From positions 62,001 to 126,000 of the forward strand of contig JAEWYQ010000048.1 in assembly GCA_023395555.1 (NCBI GenBank): DNA of 64,000 bases, in the 5' to 3' direction. Position 1 is the first letter of the stretch. Every line of letters begins with the position of its first letter. The notes below the pieces were generated by a model. That model had not been told where the DNA came from. It saw only the letters and a program-made list of their open reading frames with translations, and made no database searches. Positions 25,621 through 34,444 of the stretch are shown here, in pieces. Position numbers and translations under genes: made by a program. Source of the DNA: Bacillota bacterium. GTDB lineage: Bacteria > Bacillota > Clostridia > Lachnospirales > Lachnospiraceae.

Positions 25621-26448
25621 ATGAAAAATATATTTAAAAAGAATCACATCATAATCACGGCGTTAGCCATTATGATCGTAATTGCCGGCTATCTGAGCTT
25701 TACCAATGATGATACGGCCGACAAGAAAGGTACGCTGCAGACCGATGCCACAGGTTCCGGTGACTATGAAGAATTCACGGCTTTAGACGGGATGGATCTG
25801 GTGACGGAAACCGGCACCACCGGGGTGACCGGTGACAAAACGACGGACGATAAGGATGACACTGTGCTGGATGATGCCGATGCGGCGGATAAAGCGGCAG
25901 AAACCACAGGGGATGATGAGAATGACGAGGCCATTGATACCGACAGCGCCTTGGAATCGGATGAACTGGGAGATATCTCTGATGAGGATATGCTGGCCAA
26001 TGCCAAGGATGTAACCGATAATGGCGAGCTTAACCTGGAGGAAGGGGTTCCGGGAGAAGCGGTTCTTGCCAATGCCGCCAGCCAGATCGATTCCAGCTAT
26101 TTCATAACCAATAAGTTTGAAAGGGAACAGCTGCGGGCGAAAATCAGAAGCTATTACATGGATATCATTAACAGTAAGGAATTATCGGAGGAACAGAAGC
26201 AGACTGCATTGGACGGCATGATGGAGTTCACCGATATTATGGCGAAGGAGAAGAAGGCGGAGATGAAGCTGGAGGCAAAGGGCTTTGCTGATTCCATCGT
26301 GTTCATGAACGATGGCGCGGTGGATGTGGTGGTTAATTCAGAATCCTTAACCGACCAGCAGCTTGCAATCATCGAGTCAATTGTAAAGGATGAAACGGGG
26401 GTTTCCGTTGAAAATATTGATATTGATCCGGTTGTATTTTCCGAGTAA
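25621..26448 (+). CDS. spoIIIAH: Stage III sporulation protein AH with long acidic linker
   Basis: A 275-residue channel component that meets SpoIIQ from the forespore. The N terminus has one membrane helix (about 9-27). The C-terminal ring-building domain (about 150-275) has SYFITNKFEREQLRAKI and IESIVKDETGVSVENI. Between them lies an unusually long acidic, Thr/Asp/Glu-rich linker of about 110 residues, much longer than in B. subtilis SpoIIIAH (218 residues in total). ATG 25621 follows CAGGAGGT; an upstream frame overlapping spoIIIAG is rejected. Last gene of the operon, followed by a terminator. Confidence 0.93.
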   Translation: MKNIFKKNHIIITALAIMIVIAGYLSFTNDDTADKKGTLQTDATGSGDYEEFTALDGMDLVTETGTTGVTGDKTTDDKDDTVLDDADAADKAAETTGDDENDEAIDTDSALESDELGDISDEDMLANAKDVTDNGELNLEEGVPGEAVLANAASQIDSSYFITNKFEREQLRAKIRSYYMDIINSKELSEEQKQTALDGMMEFTDIMAKEKKAEMKLEAKGFADSIVFMNDGAVDVVVNSESLTDQQLAIIESIVKDETGVSVENIDIDPVVFSE

Positions 26449-26478
26449 CAGGAATAAATATCCGACAGCTGAAAAGTG

Positions 26479-26510
26479 GGGCTTCTGCTAATGTGCGGAG
26501 GCCCTCTTTT
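26479..26510 (+). terminator. Terminator of the spoIIIA operon
   Basis: GGGCTTC and GAGGCCC form a 7-bp stem (one G-T pair), followed by TCTTTT. Confidence 0.6.
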
Positions 26511-26599
26511 GATACTAATATTTATCAAGACTGTTATAATATGTAAATAACATGTAAATGCTTATAGTGTAAGAAGTCCGGCAGCTTTTAAAATGAATG

Positions 26600-26628
26600 T
26601 TTACATCCATTAGCAGTATTGGTATAAT
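26600..26628 (+). promoter_or_regulatory. Promoter of the Asp23 gene
   Basis: TTTACA (26600-26605) and TATAAT (26623-26628) with 17-base spacing. Confidence 0.7.
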
Positions 26629-26698
26629 AACTCTAAGAAATAAATAACACAAAGATAACGAAATGTAAATTATGAAATGCTCTGAGGAGGTAATGATT

Positions 26699-27085
26699 GT
26701 GAATAAAGAACTGGAAAGTAAAAACACATACACAATACAGGAAAACGGCAAAGTCGGTGAGGTACAGATAGCGGACGAGGTGGTAGCAACCATTGCAGCC
26801 CTGGCGGCCACAGAGGTGAAGGGTGTATCGGCAACCTCCGGAAATGTTACCAATGAGCTTGCAGGAAAGCTGGGATATAAAAACCTGTCCAAGGGAGTTA
26901 AGGTAATGGTGAGCCCGGATGCGGTAGCGGTGGATATGGCATTAACTCTGGATTACGGATATGGTATTCCTGAGACTGCGAAGCAGGTGCAGGAAAAGGT
27001 AAAGATGGCAATAGAGAATATGACCGGCTTGCAGGTAAGTGAGGTTAATATCCGCATTGCCGGTGTGAACATCGTAAAAGAGTAA
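26699..27085 (+). CDS. Asp23/Gls24 family envelope stress protein
   Basis: A 128-residue protein of the Asp23/Gls24 family. It has the family-typical VQIADEVVATIAALAATEVKGV near residues 25-46 and MTGLQVSEVNIRIAGVNI at the C terminus. Members associate with the membrane or help maintain the cell envelope; several clostridial copies precede nusB, as here. GTG 26699 lies eight bases after GAGGAGG, while ATG 26693 is only two bases after it, so GTG is preferred. It has its own promoter, and nusB follows after a repeat-bearing spacer. Confidence 0.9.
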   Translation: MNKELESKNTYTIQENGKVGEVQIADEVVATIAALAATEVKGVSATSGNVTNELAGKLGYKNLSKGVKVMVSPDAVAVDMALTLDYGYGIPETAKQVQEKVKMAIENMTGLQVSEVNIRIAGVNIVKE

Positions 27086-27137
27086 AACCCCGCTGTGAAA
27101 CATTGAGAGCGGCTGAAGTATGTCGATGGTTGTTAAG

Positions 27138-27210
27138 CATAAGAGTGGTTCGCATGGCGTACCACTCGTTGTGGACATAAGAGTGGTTCGCATGGCGTAC
27201 CACTCGTTGT
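27138..27210. repeat. Two direct copies of a 35-bp palindromic repeat upstream of nusB
   Basis: Two identical 35-base copies (27138-27172 and 27176-27210) lie 38 bases apart. Each folds as GAGTGGT/ACCACTC with an inner CGC/GCG. They could be mRNA stability or processing elements. Confidence 0.85.
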
Positions 27211-27268
27211 CTATTCATAGACGCAGAATTTTGCTGAAGATAGCGGTAACAAATCAGGAGGAAATATT

Positions 27269-27664
27269 GTGACAAGAAGAGAGATGAGAGAACACATTTT
27301 TCTGATGCTATTCCGTAAGGATTTTCATGAGGAAAATGAATTAAATGAGCAGATTGAATTATACATCTCCGAGCTGGAAGAGCCCACCGTGGAGGAATAT
27401 GGATATCTGACCTCACGCTTCCAGGCGGTGATAGGGAAGCTGGAGGAGATTGACGGCATTTTATCCGAGGCCTCCAGCGGCTGGAAGCTGAACCGTATGG
27501 GCAAGGTGGATCTGACCATCCTCAGGCTGGCGGTGTATGAGCTGCGCTTTGACGAGGAGATCCCGGATAAGGTTGCCATTAATGAGGCCGTGGAGCTGGG
27601 CAAGAAATTCGGCGGCGACGATTCGCCGGGCTTTATTAACGGAGTGCTTGCCAAGCTGGCATAG
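27269..27664 (+). CDS. nusB: Transcription antitermination factor NusB
   Basis: A 131-residue all-helical protein that binds boxA RNA with NusE/S10 during rRNA antitermination. It opens with TRREMREHIFLMLF and ends with KKFGGDDSPGFINGVLAKLA, the typical NusB C-terminal signature. The start is GTG at 27269 after GGAGG. It heads the nusB-xseA-xseB-ispA-dxs-tlyA series. Confidence 0.96.
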   Translation: MTRREMREHIFLMLFRKDFHEENELNEQIELYISELEEPTVEEYGYLTSRFQAVIGKLEEIDGILSEASSGWKLNRMGKVDLTILRLAVYELRFDEEIPDKVAINEAVELGKKFGGDDSPGFINGVLAKLA

Positions 27665-27684
27665 ATCGGGATGTTGGAGGATAT

Positions 27685-28896
27685 ATGGGACAGGCATACT
27701 CTGTTACTGAGATCAATCAGTACATTAAGAATTTGTTTATGAGAGATAAGATACTGAGCTTTATCCAGATAAAAGGCGAGGTATCCAATTGCAAATACCA
27801 CACCTCCGGGCATATCTATTTCACATTGAAGGATGCCCAGGGGCAGTTGGCTTGTGTAATGTTTGCCGGACAGCGCAGGGGCCTTAACTTCCGCCTGGAG
27901 GAAGGGCAGAGCGTTGTTGCATCCGGCAGCATCAATGTGTATGAGCGGGATGGTAAATACCAGCTTTATGCCACCGGGATTGTTCTGGACGGGCAGGGAA
28001 TGCTGTATGAGAAGTTTGAAAGGCTGAAGAGACAATTGGAGGAGGAAGGGCTGTTCGACAGGGAGCACAAGAAGCCAATTCCCCCCTATCCCAGGAAGGT
28101 AGGCATTGTAACAGCCTCCACGGGAGCCGCGATCCAGGATATTGTAAATATATCAAAAAGACGCAACCCTTACGTACAGCTGGTGCTGTATCCCGCTCAG
28201 GTACAGGGGCAGGGAGCAGCCGAGAGTGTTGCAAGAGGAATTGCGGTACTGGACAGACTTGGGGTGGATACCATTATTGTAGGCCGGGGCGGCGGCTCCA
28301 TCGAGGATTTGTGGGCCTTTAACGAAGAGCTGGTTGCAAGGGCGATCTATCGCTGCAATACGCCAATCATTTCAGCCGTGGGGCATGAGACGGATATTAC
28401 CATAGCGGATTTTGTTTCTGATCTCCGGGCACCGACTCCTTCCGCCGGGGCTGAACTGGCAGTCAATGATTATCAGCTTTTTCTGGACACCCTCAGAGAA
28501 TACGGCAGGAAGCTGGCAAGAGAGCTTACCCAGAAGCTGAAGGCGGCCAGGAGCAGAACCGATCAGCTGAGGCTGCGCCTCTTCTACGCAAGCCCCGCCT
28601 ATCAGATTAAGCAGAAGAGACAATATCTGATGGATGCGGAGCAGAAACTGCGGCAGGGAATGACCGGAAAGCTGAGGGACAGACGGTACCGGCTGGAGCT
28701 GCTGATTGCACGGCTGGAAGGGCTTTCCCCCCTGTCAAAGCTCAGTAAGGGCTACGCCTTGATTGCGGGTGAGGACAATAAGCCGGTTACAAGCATTCAT
28801 AAGGTGAAGAAGCAGGATCGATTGACGATTTCTCTTCTGGACGGAGATATCCTGGCCAGAGCGGAAGATCTGCTGGAAAAAGAGCGGCTGGTATGA
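27685..28896 (+). CDS. xseA: Exodeoxyribonuclease VII large subunit
   Basis: A 403-residue nuclease subunit that degrades single-stranded DNA with XseB. An N-terminal OB fold (about 5-100) has IKGEVSNCKYHTSGHIYFTLKD. The catalytic domain contains PRKVGIVTASTGAAIQDI, IIVGRGGGSIEDLWAFN and ISAVGHETDITIADFVSD, and the C terminus is a long coiled coil. The length is normal for Firmicutes. It begins after GGAGG, twenty bases behind nusB, with xseB following. Confidence 0.97.
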   Translation: MGQAYSVTEINQYIKNLFMRDKILSFIQIKGEVSNCKYHTSGHIYFTLKDAQGQLACVMFAGQRRGLNFRLEEGQSVVASGSINVYERDGKYQLYATGIVLDGQGMLYEKFERLKRQLEEEGLFDREHKKPIPPYPRKVGIVTASTGAAIQDIVNISKRRNPYVQLVLYPAQVQGQGAAESVARGIAVLDRLGVDTIIVGRGGGSIEDLWAFNEELVARAIYRCNTPIISAVGHETDITIADFVSDLRAPTPSAGAELAVNDYQLFLDTLREYGRKLARELTQKLKAARSRTDQLRLRLFYASPAYQIKQKRQYLMDAEQKLRQGMTGKLRDRRYRLELLIARLEGLSPLSKLSKGYALIAGEDNKPVTSIHKVKKQDRLTISLLDGDILARAEDLLEKERLV

Positions 28897-28937
28897 GGAA
28901 GAATACTTTACATAAGTTTTTATAGATGGAGGAAACA

Positions 28938-29147
28938 ATGGAGAATAACGAGAGGAAGCTGGAAGAAAACTTTGAGGAATTGAATCATGTTCTCGAGGAA
29001 TTGGAGAAACCGGAGATCACCCTGGAGGATTCCTTTGCTTTATATCAGAAAGGAATGCAGCTTTTAAAAACCTGTAACGATTCCATCGACAGGGTAGAGA
29101 AACAGTTGATGATTTTAAGCGAAAATGGAGAAGCCAATGAACTTTGA
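28938..29147 (+). CDS. xseB: Exodeoxyribonuclease VII small subunit
   Basis: A 69-residue helical protein that decorates the coiled coil of XseA. The hallmark LEENFEELNHVLEELEKPEITLEDSFALYQKGM spans the first half. The ATG at 28938 is preferred because GGAGG lies nine bases before it and overlaps an earlier in-frame ATG. Its last codons overlap ispA by 11 bases, pointing to translational coupling. Confidence 0.93.
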   Translation: MENNERKLEENFEELNHVLEELEKPEITLEDSFALYQKGMQLLKTCNDSIDRVEKQLMILSENGEANEL

Positions 29148-30090
29148 TCAGGAATTGAAGCGAAGAGTAAAGCAGGTTGAGGATATTCTGGGGTATTATG
29201 CACCAAGGGAAGAAGGATACCAGAAGCAGATCATGGAGGCTATGAATTACAGTCTGATGGCAGGCGGAAAGCGTCTGAGGCCAATTCTTATGCATGAGAC
29301 CTACCGGCTGTTTAGCGGGGAGGCACAGGCACCGGCGGAAGAAGAGTATAACGGACACAGCAAGCTTCCCGTTATCGGGCCGTTCATGGCTGCCATTGAG
29401 ATGATACACACTTATTCCCTTGTACACGATGACCTTCCCGCCATGGATAATGATGATTACCGCAGAGGAAGAGAGACAACCCATGTAAGATACGGAGAGG
29501 CGATGGGCATTCTGGCAGGGGATGGCCTGCTGAATTATGCCTTTGAAACAGCGGTGAAGTCCTTTGATGACATTGCGGACGAGCCGGCCGCTGCGGCGGT
29601 ACAATACAGGCGGAGGGCGGAGGCACTCCGGGTGCTGGCGGCCAAGGCCGGCATCTATGGCATGATCGGAGGGCAGGTAATTGATATGGAAGAGGCTCCA
29701 AAGGAGACCTCACGCAACCATTTAGATCATATGTATCGTCTAAAGACGGGAGCCCTTGTGGAAGCAGCCATGATGATCGGGGCAATTCTGGCCGGAGCCC
29801 CCCGGGAGGAGATTGACCGGATAGAGCAGATCGCCGGGGATATCGGCCTGGCCTTCCAGATCCGGGATGATATCCTGGATGTAACCAGCAGTGCCGCAAA
29901 GCTGGGAAAACCGGTGCACAGTGATGAGAAGAATGAGAAGATCACCTATATATCCTTCATGGATCCGGATACCGCAGGCAGGGAAGTGGCCCGCATCTCT
30001 GACCGGGCAATGGAGGCGTTTGCAAGCCTCCCCCGTCAGAACGAATTCTTGCGTCAGCTGATTGCGATGCTGGTGAACAGGGAAAGCTAA
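29137..30090 (+). CDS. ispA: Polyprenyl (farnesyl) diphosphate synthase
   Basis: A 317-residue trans-prenyltransferase that condenses IPP with DMAPP and GPP to make farnesyl (possibly geranylgeranyl) diphosphate. The first aspartate-rich motif is in LVHDDLPAMDNDDYRRG near residue 97, the second is in FQIRDDILD near 246, and GGKRLRP near 45 binds diphosphate. Start 29137 has GGAG eight bases upstream, inside xseB. It sits with dxs, as is usual for the MEP isoprenoid pathway in clostridia. Chain length cannot be set from sequence alone. Confidence 0.94.
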   Translation: MNFDQELKRRVKQVEDILGYYAPREEGYQKQIMEAMNYSLMAGGKRLRPILMHETYRLFSGEAQAPAEEEYNGHSKLPVIGPFMAAIEMIHTYSLVHDDLPAMDNDDYRRGRETTHVRYGEAMGILAGDGLLNYAFETAVKSFDDIADEPAAAAVQYRRRAEALRVLAAKAGIYGMIGGQVIDMEEAPKETSRNHLDHMYRLKTGALVEAAMMIGAILAGAPREEIDRIEQIAGDIGLAFQIRDDILDVTSSAAKLGKPVHSDEKNEKITYISFMDPDTAGREVARISDRAMEAFASLPRQNEFLRQLIAMLVNRES

Positions 30091-30140
30091 CCATAACAGG
30101 CCGAAGCTAATATTGAACTATTCAGGAATGAGGTGATAAC

Positions 30141-32030
30141 TTGCCGAAGATATTGGATACTATAAATCAGGCAAATGATATTCATGAGATAAAGGAGCAG
30201 GATTATGACAAGCTGGCGGAGGAGATCCGCGGCTTTTTAATACAGAATATAAGTAAAACAGGCGGTCATCTGGCTTCCAACCTGGGGGTAGTGGAATTGA
30301 CGATAGCTCTGCACCGGTTTCTTTCCTTTCCGCAAGACAGGCTGGTATGGGATGTGGGGCATCAGGCTTATACCCATAAGATACTGACGGGAAGAAAGGA
30401 ATGGTTTCCGACTCTCAGACAGATGGATGGCATGAGCGGCTTTCCGAAAAGTGAGGAGAGCGAATGCGATTCCTTTGATACAGGGCACAGCTCCACCGCG
30501 ATTTCCGCGGCGCTGGGTCTGGTGAAGGCCAGGGATTTGAACGGGGAGGAGCATAAGGTAGTGGCTGTTCTTGGGGACGGCGCTCTGACCGGCGGCATGG
30601 CTTTTGAAGCATTGAATAATGCAGGCAGGCTTAAGACCAATTTTATGATAGTGCTGAACGACAATAATATGTCTATCTCAGAAAATGTAGGAGGAATGGC
30701 GAATTATCTTGCCAAGCTTCGCACCAGCTCAAAATATACGGGCTTTAAAGAAAACATGGAGAATACGCTGAATCTCATGCCTGGTTTGGGCAAGGCCGTT
30801 GTCAACAAGCTCAAGAGGTCTAAGGATGCCATTAAGTATTTTATGCTTCCCAGCATGTTCTTCGAGGATATGGGGCTGACCTATATCGGGCCCATTGACG
30901 GACATAATATCCCATCCATGCTTGAGGCCTTTGCAGCGGCTTCCAGGGCGAAGAAGGCGGTAGTGGTTCACGTAATTACCAGGAAGGGTAAGGGGTACCG
31001 TCCGGCAGAAAGATATCCCAGCCGATTTCATGGCGTGGATCCCTTTGATATAGAGAGCGGAAAACCGATGAAAGCGGAAAGTGGCATTTCCTATACCAAG
31101 GTGTTTTCCGATGCGGTTCTGAAGCTTGCCGGAAAGGATGACAAAATTGTTGCCATCACTGCCGCCATGCCTTACGGAACCGGATTGACCGATTTTAACA
31201 AATATTATCCCGACCGTTTCTTTGATGTGGGAATTGCGGAAGAACATGCGGTAACCTTTGCGGCAGGTCTTGCCATGGGTGGTTTTAAACCGGTGGTGGC
31301 AATTTACTCCACCTTTTTACAAAGGGCATACGATCAGATTATTCATGATGTGTGCATTAATAACCTGCCGGTGATTTTCGCCATTGACCGTGCGGGAATC
31401 TCAGGAAGAGACGGTAAGACTCATCAGGGAACCTTTGATCTGTCCTTTCTCTCCCATATTCCCAATCTGGCGGTAATGGCGCCGAAGAACGGCTGGGAAC
31501 TGGAGGAGATGCTGCGCTTTGCCGCATCCCGTTCCGGCCCCTCGGCCATCCGCTATCCCAAGGGAGAGGTGTGTTCCGGCTTGGATGAATTCCAGAAACC
31601 GTTGGAGCTTGGCAAGGCGGAGGTGATCGAAGAAGGTGACGGCATTGCTGTTCTGGCGGTGGGAAGCATGGTGAAGACCGGGACTGAAGTGGTGGAAGCG
31701 CTGAAGCAGGAGGGAAAGAAGGCGACGCTTGTGAATGTCCGTTTCATATCGCCCATGGATGTTCAGATTTTAGAACAGCTGTCTTCCAGGCATAATTTAT
31801 TCATAACAATGGAAGAGAATGTGAAAACCGGCGGGTATGGACAGAGGGTTGCCGATTATCTTTGCGAAGCCGGGAAATGGGATATCCGGCTGATTAATAT
31901 CTCCGTTCCGGACCTCTTTGTTGAACATGGCTCGGTCAGTGAGCTTCACAAAAGATTTGGATTAGATGCACAGAGTATCCTGAAACGGATCAAGCAGGAA
32001 ACAGAACGGAGGGCATGGGAGTTATCTTGA
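30141..32030 (+). CDS. dxs: 1-deoxy-D-xylulose-5-phosphate synthase
   Basis: A 629-residue thiamine-diphosphate enzyme that joins pyruvate and glyceraldehyde 3-phosphate in the first step of the MEP pathway. The thiamine-binding segment is VLGDGALTGGMAFEALNNAG near residue 148, the transketolase-like pyrimidine domain has DVGIAEEHAVTFAAGLA near 365, and the C-terminal domain follows. The start is TTG at 30141, with AGGTGATAAC just before it. It lies between ispA and tlyA and overlaps tlyA by 16 bases. Confidence 0.97.
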   Translation: MPKILDTINQANDIHEIKEQDYDKLAEEIRGFLIQNISKTGGHLASNLGVVELTIALHRFLSFPQDRLVWDVGHQAYTHKILTGRKEWFPTLRQMDGMSGFPKSEESECDSFDTGHSSTAISAALGLVKARDLNGEEHKVVAVLGDGALTGGMAFEALNNAGRLKTNFMIVLNDNNMSISENVGGMANYLAKLRTSSKYTGFKENMENTLNLMPGLGKAVVNKLKRSKDAIKYFMLPSMFFEDMGLTYIGPIDGHNIPSMLEAFAAASRAKKAVVVHVITRKGKGYRPAERYPSRFHGVDPFDIESGKPMKAESGISYTKVFSDAVLKLAGKDDKIVAITAAMPYGTGLTDFNKYYPDRFFDVGIAEEHAVTFAAGLAMGGFKPVVAIYSTFLQRAYDQIIHDVCINNLPVIFAIDRAGISGRDGKTHQGTFDLSFLSHIPNLAVMAPKNGWELEEMLRFAASRSGPSAIRYPKGEVCSGLDEFQKPLELGKAEVIEEGDGIAVLAVGSMVKTGTEVVEALKQEGKKATLVNVRFISPMDVQILEQLSSRHNLFITMEENVKTGGYGQRVADYLCEAGKWDIRLINISVPDLFVEHGSVSELHKRFGLDAQSILKRIKQETERRAWELS

Positions 32031-32896
32031 AAGAACGATTGGATGTATTAATGGTAAATAGAAATCTGGCAGAGTCAAGAGAGAAGGCAAAGGCTATTAT
32101 TATGTCCGGCAATGTCTTTGTTGACGGGCAGAGGGAGGATAAGGCGGGAAGCACTTTTCCTGCCGAGGTCTCCATCGAAGTGAAGGGGAATCCTCTGAAA
32201 TATGTCAGCCGGGGAGGCTTGAAGCTGGAGAAAGCCATAGAGAATTATCCGCTCTCCCTGGAGGGGAAGATCTGCATGGATGTCGGCTCCTCGACAGGGG
32301 GGTTTACCGACTGCATGCTCCAGAATGGGGCGGCCAGGGTCTATGCGGTGGATGTGGGAACCAACCAGCTTGCCTGGAAGCTCCGCCAGGATCCGAGAGT
32401 AATTTCTATGGAAAAGACCAACATTCGTTACCTTACACCGGAGGAGCTGGAGGATAGGATTGCTTTTGCCTCTATTGATGTATCCTTTATCTCGCTGACC
32501 AAGGTTCTCCTTCCGGTGCGGGAGCTGCTGGCTGCGGGGGGAGAGGTGGTATGCCTGATTAAGCCCCAGTTCGAAGCGGGACGGGATAAGGTGGGTAAGA
32601 AAGGGGTAGTGCGGGATCGGAAGGTGCATGAAGAGGTCATTCGTCTGGTCAGCTCCTATGCCGCTTCCATTGGTTTTCTATGCCTTGCCCTGGATTTCTC
32701 CCCAATTAAAGGGCCGGAAGGAAATATTGAATATTTATTATATTTACAAAAACAAGGACAAGTACCCGGCGGTCTGTCCTGTGTTCAACCGGAACTCTCG
32801 CGGCAGGAAGAGGAAGCAGAGGGGAGGCTTTCCAGACTCGGCAGTATGGTGGAAGAGGTGGTTACAGAAGCCCATAATATTCTTTCGATAGGATGA
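32015..32896 (+). CDS. tlyA: TlyA family rRNA (cytidine-2'-O) methyltransferase / hemolysin A
   Basis: A 293-residue protein with an N-terminal S4 RNA-binding domain (about 5-65, RLDVLMVNRNLAESREKAK) and an FtsJ-like methyltransferase domain. The SAM motif is MDVGSSTGGFTDCML near residue 90, and K-D-K type catalytic residues lie around LIKPQFEAGR. Family members methylate 16S and 23S rRNA. It overlaps dxs, so the two are translationally coupled. A TTG four codons in (32027), preceded by GGGAG, is a credible alternative start. Confidence 0.93.
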   Translation: MGVILKERLDVLMVNRNLAESREKAKAIIMSGNVFVDGQREDKAGSTFPAEVSIEVKGNPLKYVSRGGLKLEKAIENYPLSLEGKICMDVGSSTGGFTDCMLQNGAARVYAVDVGTNQLAWKLRQDPRVISMEKTNIRYLTPEELEDRIAFASIDVSFISLTKVLLPVRELLAAGGEVVCLIKPQFEAGRDKVGKKGVVRDRKVHEEVIRLVSSYAASIGFLCLALDFSPIKGPEGNIEYLLYLQKQGQVPGGLSCVQPELSRQEEEAEGRLSRLGSMVEEVVTEAHNILSIG

Positions 32897-32961
32897 AGTT
32901 TGAAGATAAGATAGATTTTCGAATAATTATTAAGCTGCTTTAAAGTTTATGCATAATAGGA

Positions 32962-32990
32962 TTGAAATTTATGGAATTCTGTGATAAACT
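32962..32990 (+). promoter_or_regulatory. Candidate nadK-argR promoter
   Basis: TTGAAA (32962-32967) and TAAACT (32985-32990) with 17-base spacing, in the gap between tlyA and nadK. Confidence 0.5.
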
Positions 32991-33038
32991 TTTATATTGC
33001 ATAAAGCAGGGCAGTCATTTGAGGAGAATAATAGTCAG

Positions 33039-33908
33039 ATGGATAAGTTTTTGATTATAACCAATAGAGAGAAGGACCCGGATCTACGGGTGACCAATAA
33101 AGTGGCTGCTTATATAGAGAAGGCGGGAAAGCAGGTTGTGCTCTCCAGAGTATCTTCGGTAATGGAGAATGACGGACATGTCATTGTTCCGGAGGATATT
33201 GACTGTGCAATTGTGCTTGGAGGCGACGGTACGATCATACAGGCGGCAAATGACCTGATGACTTATAATATACCTATTCTCGGAGTAAACATGGGAACCC
33301 TGGGATTTTTGGCTGAGATTGAGGAGCACAATGTCCCGGAAGCGCTGGAACGATTGTTTCAGGATGACTACCAGGTTGAGAATCGAATCATGATGGAAGC
33401 GAAGGCGGCCCATAGCGCCAGGTCTCTGCAGAGTGCCGGTGAAGCCGCGGGTTACGCCCTTAACGATATTGTAATAGCCAGAAAAGGTTTTTCAAGAATT
33501 ATCAGTCTGGGGATCTATGTGAATGATGCTCTGGTGGATAATTTCAGGGGAGACGGGGTGATTATTTCCACTCCCACCGGTTCCACCGCATATAATCTGT
33601 CAGCCGGAGGACCCATTGTGATGTCCCAGGCCAGTGTCATGGTAATTACCCCCATCTGTCCGCATTCGCTGAGTCCCCGAAGCATCATTGTGTCGGCGGA
33701 GGATACGATTAAGGTAGTGATAGGGAAGAGCAAGAAGACACAGGAAGCGGAAGCCATTGTGACCTTTGACGGCAGCAGGGTGATGGAGCTGGGAACGGAT
33801 GATATCATACTGATGAAGAAGGCAGGATATGATACGAAGCTGATCAAGCTGAATCATGCCGGAATTTATGAAATTCTCAGGTCAAAGCTTGGTAAGAACG
33901 GGGATTAG
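33039..33908 (+). CDS. nadK: NAD kinase
   Basis: A 289-residue cytosolic kinase that makes NADP from NAD. The ATP/polyphosphate-binding GGDG motif lies in VLGGDGTIIQAAN near residue 64, NDIVIARKGF near 149 carries the NE/D motif, and FRGDGVIISTPTGSTAYNLSAGGPIV is the glycine-rich core. ATG 33039 is placed twelve bases after GAGGAG; an upstream TTG has no ribosome site. The argR gene follows after a short gap, as in many clostridia. Confidence 0.96.
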   Translation: MDKFLIITNREKDPDLRVTNKVAAYIEKAGKQVVLSRVSSVMENDGHVIVPEDIDCAIVLGGDGTIIQAANDLMTYNIPILGVNMGTLGFLAEIEEHNVPEALERLFQDDYQVENRIMMEAKAAHSARSLQSAGEAAGYALNDIVIARKGFSRIISLGIYVNDALVDNFRGDGVIISTPTGSTAYNLSAGGPIVMSQASVMVITPICPHSLSPRSIIVSAEDTIKVVIGKSKKTQEAEAIVTFDGSRVMELGTDDIILMKKAGYDTKLIKLNHAGIYEILRSKLGKNGD

Positions 33909-33951
33909 GAAAGACAGGAGCGACTCAATATGTGGTGCCATGGAGGGAAAG

Positions 33952-34407
33952 ATGAAGATCAGCAGACAGAGTAAAATCATTGAACTCATTAATAAGTACG
34001 ATATTGAAACCCAGGAGGAACTGGCGGAACGTCTGATGAAGGATGGCTATAATGTTACCCAGGCAACCGTGTCCAGGGATATCCGAGAGCTTAAGCTTAC
34101 CAAGGTAGCGGTTGATGGGGGAAGGCAGAAGTACATCGTGCTCCAGAAGACAGAGCCGGGAATGAGTGAGAAATATATCCGTGTATTCCGGGACGGTTTT
34201 CTTTCCATGGATATGGCCCAGAATATTTTGGTGGTAAAGACGGTATCCGGTATGGCTATGGCCGTGGCGGCGGCCCTGGACGCGCTGCAGATGAACAGTA
34301 TTGTAGGCTGTATCGCAGGGGATGATACGATCCTGTGTGCCATCCGCACCGCAGAAGAGACAGTTCAGGTTATGGAGAAGCTGAGCAAGCTGTTGAACGC
34401 GGAATAG
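33952..34407 (+). CDS. argR: Arginine repressor
   Basis: A 151-residue hexameric regulator. The N-terminal winged helix (about 1-65) has QATVSRDIRELKLTKV, and the C-terminal arginine-binding domain has IAGDDTILCAIRTAEET, with the aspartate pair that contacts arginine. The start follows GGAGGG; a longer overlapping frame into nadK is rejected. ArgR controls arginine biosynthesis and catabolism genes in response to arginine. In related genomes recN often follows, but here yebC does. Confidence 0.95.
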   Translation: MKISRQSKIIELINKYDIETQEELAERLMKDGYNVTQATVSRDIRELKLTKVAVDGGRQKYIVLQKTEPGMSEKYIRVFRDGFLSMDMAQNILVVKTVSGMAMAVAAALDALQMNSIVGCIAGDDTILCAIRTAEETVQVMEKLSKLLNAE

Positions 34408-34444
34408 CACTTATTAATAGTATAATTTAAAGGAGAGGATTAAG

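Noticed and set aside
27138..27210. CRISPR or phage attachment site
   Set aside because: Only two copies with a three-base gap, no integrase or cas genes nearby.
29384..29899. 171-codon minus-strand frame
   Set aside because: It is antisense to ispA, is proline/serine-rich and lacks start signals; ispA is clearly the real gene.
34412..34422. TATAAT before yebC as a separate promoter
   Set aside because: No -35 element at a workable distance; yebC can be transcribed with argR.
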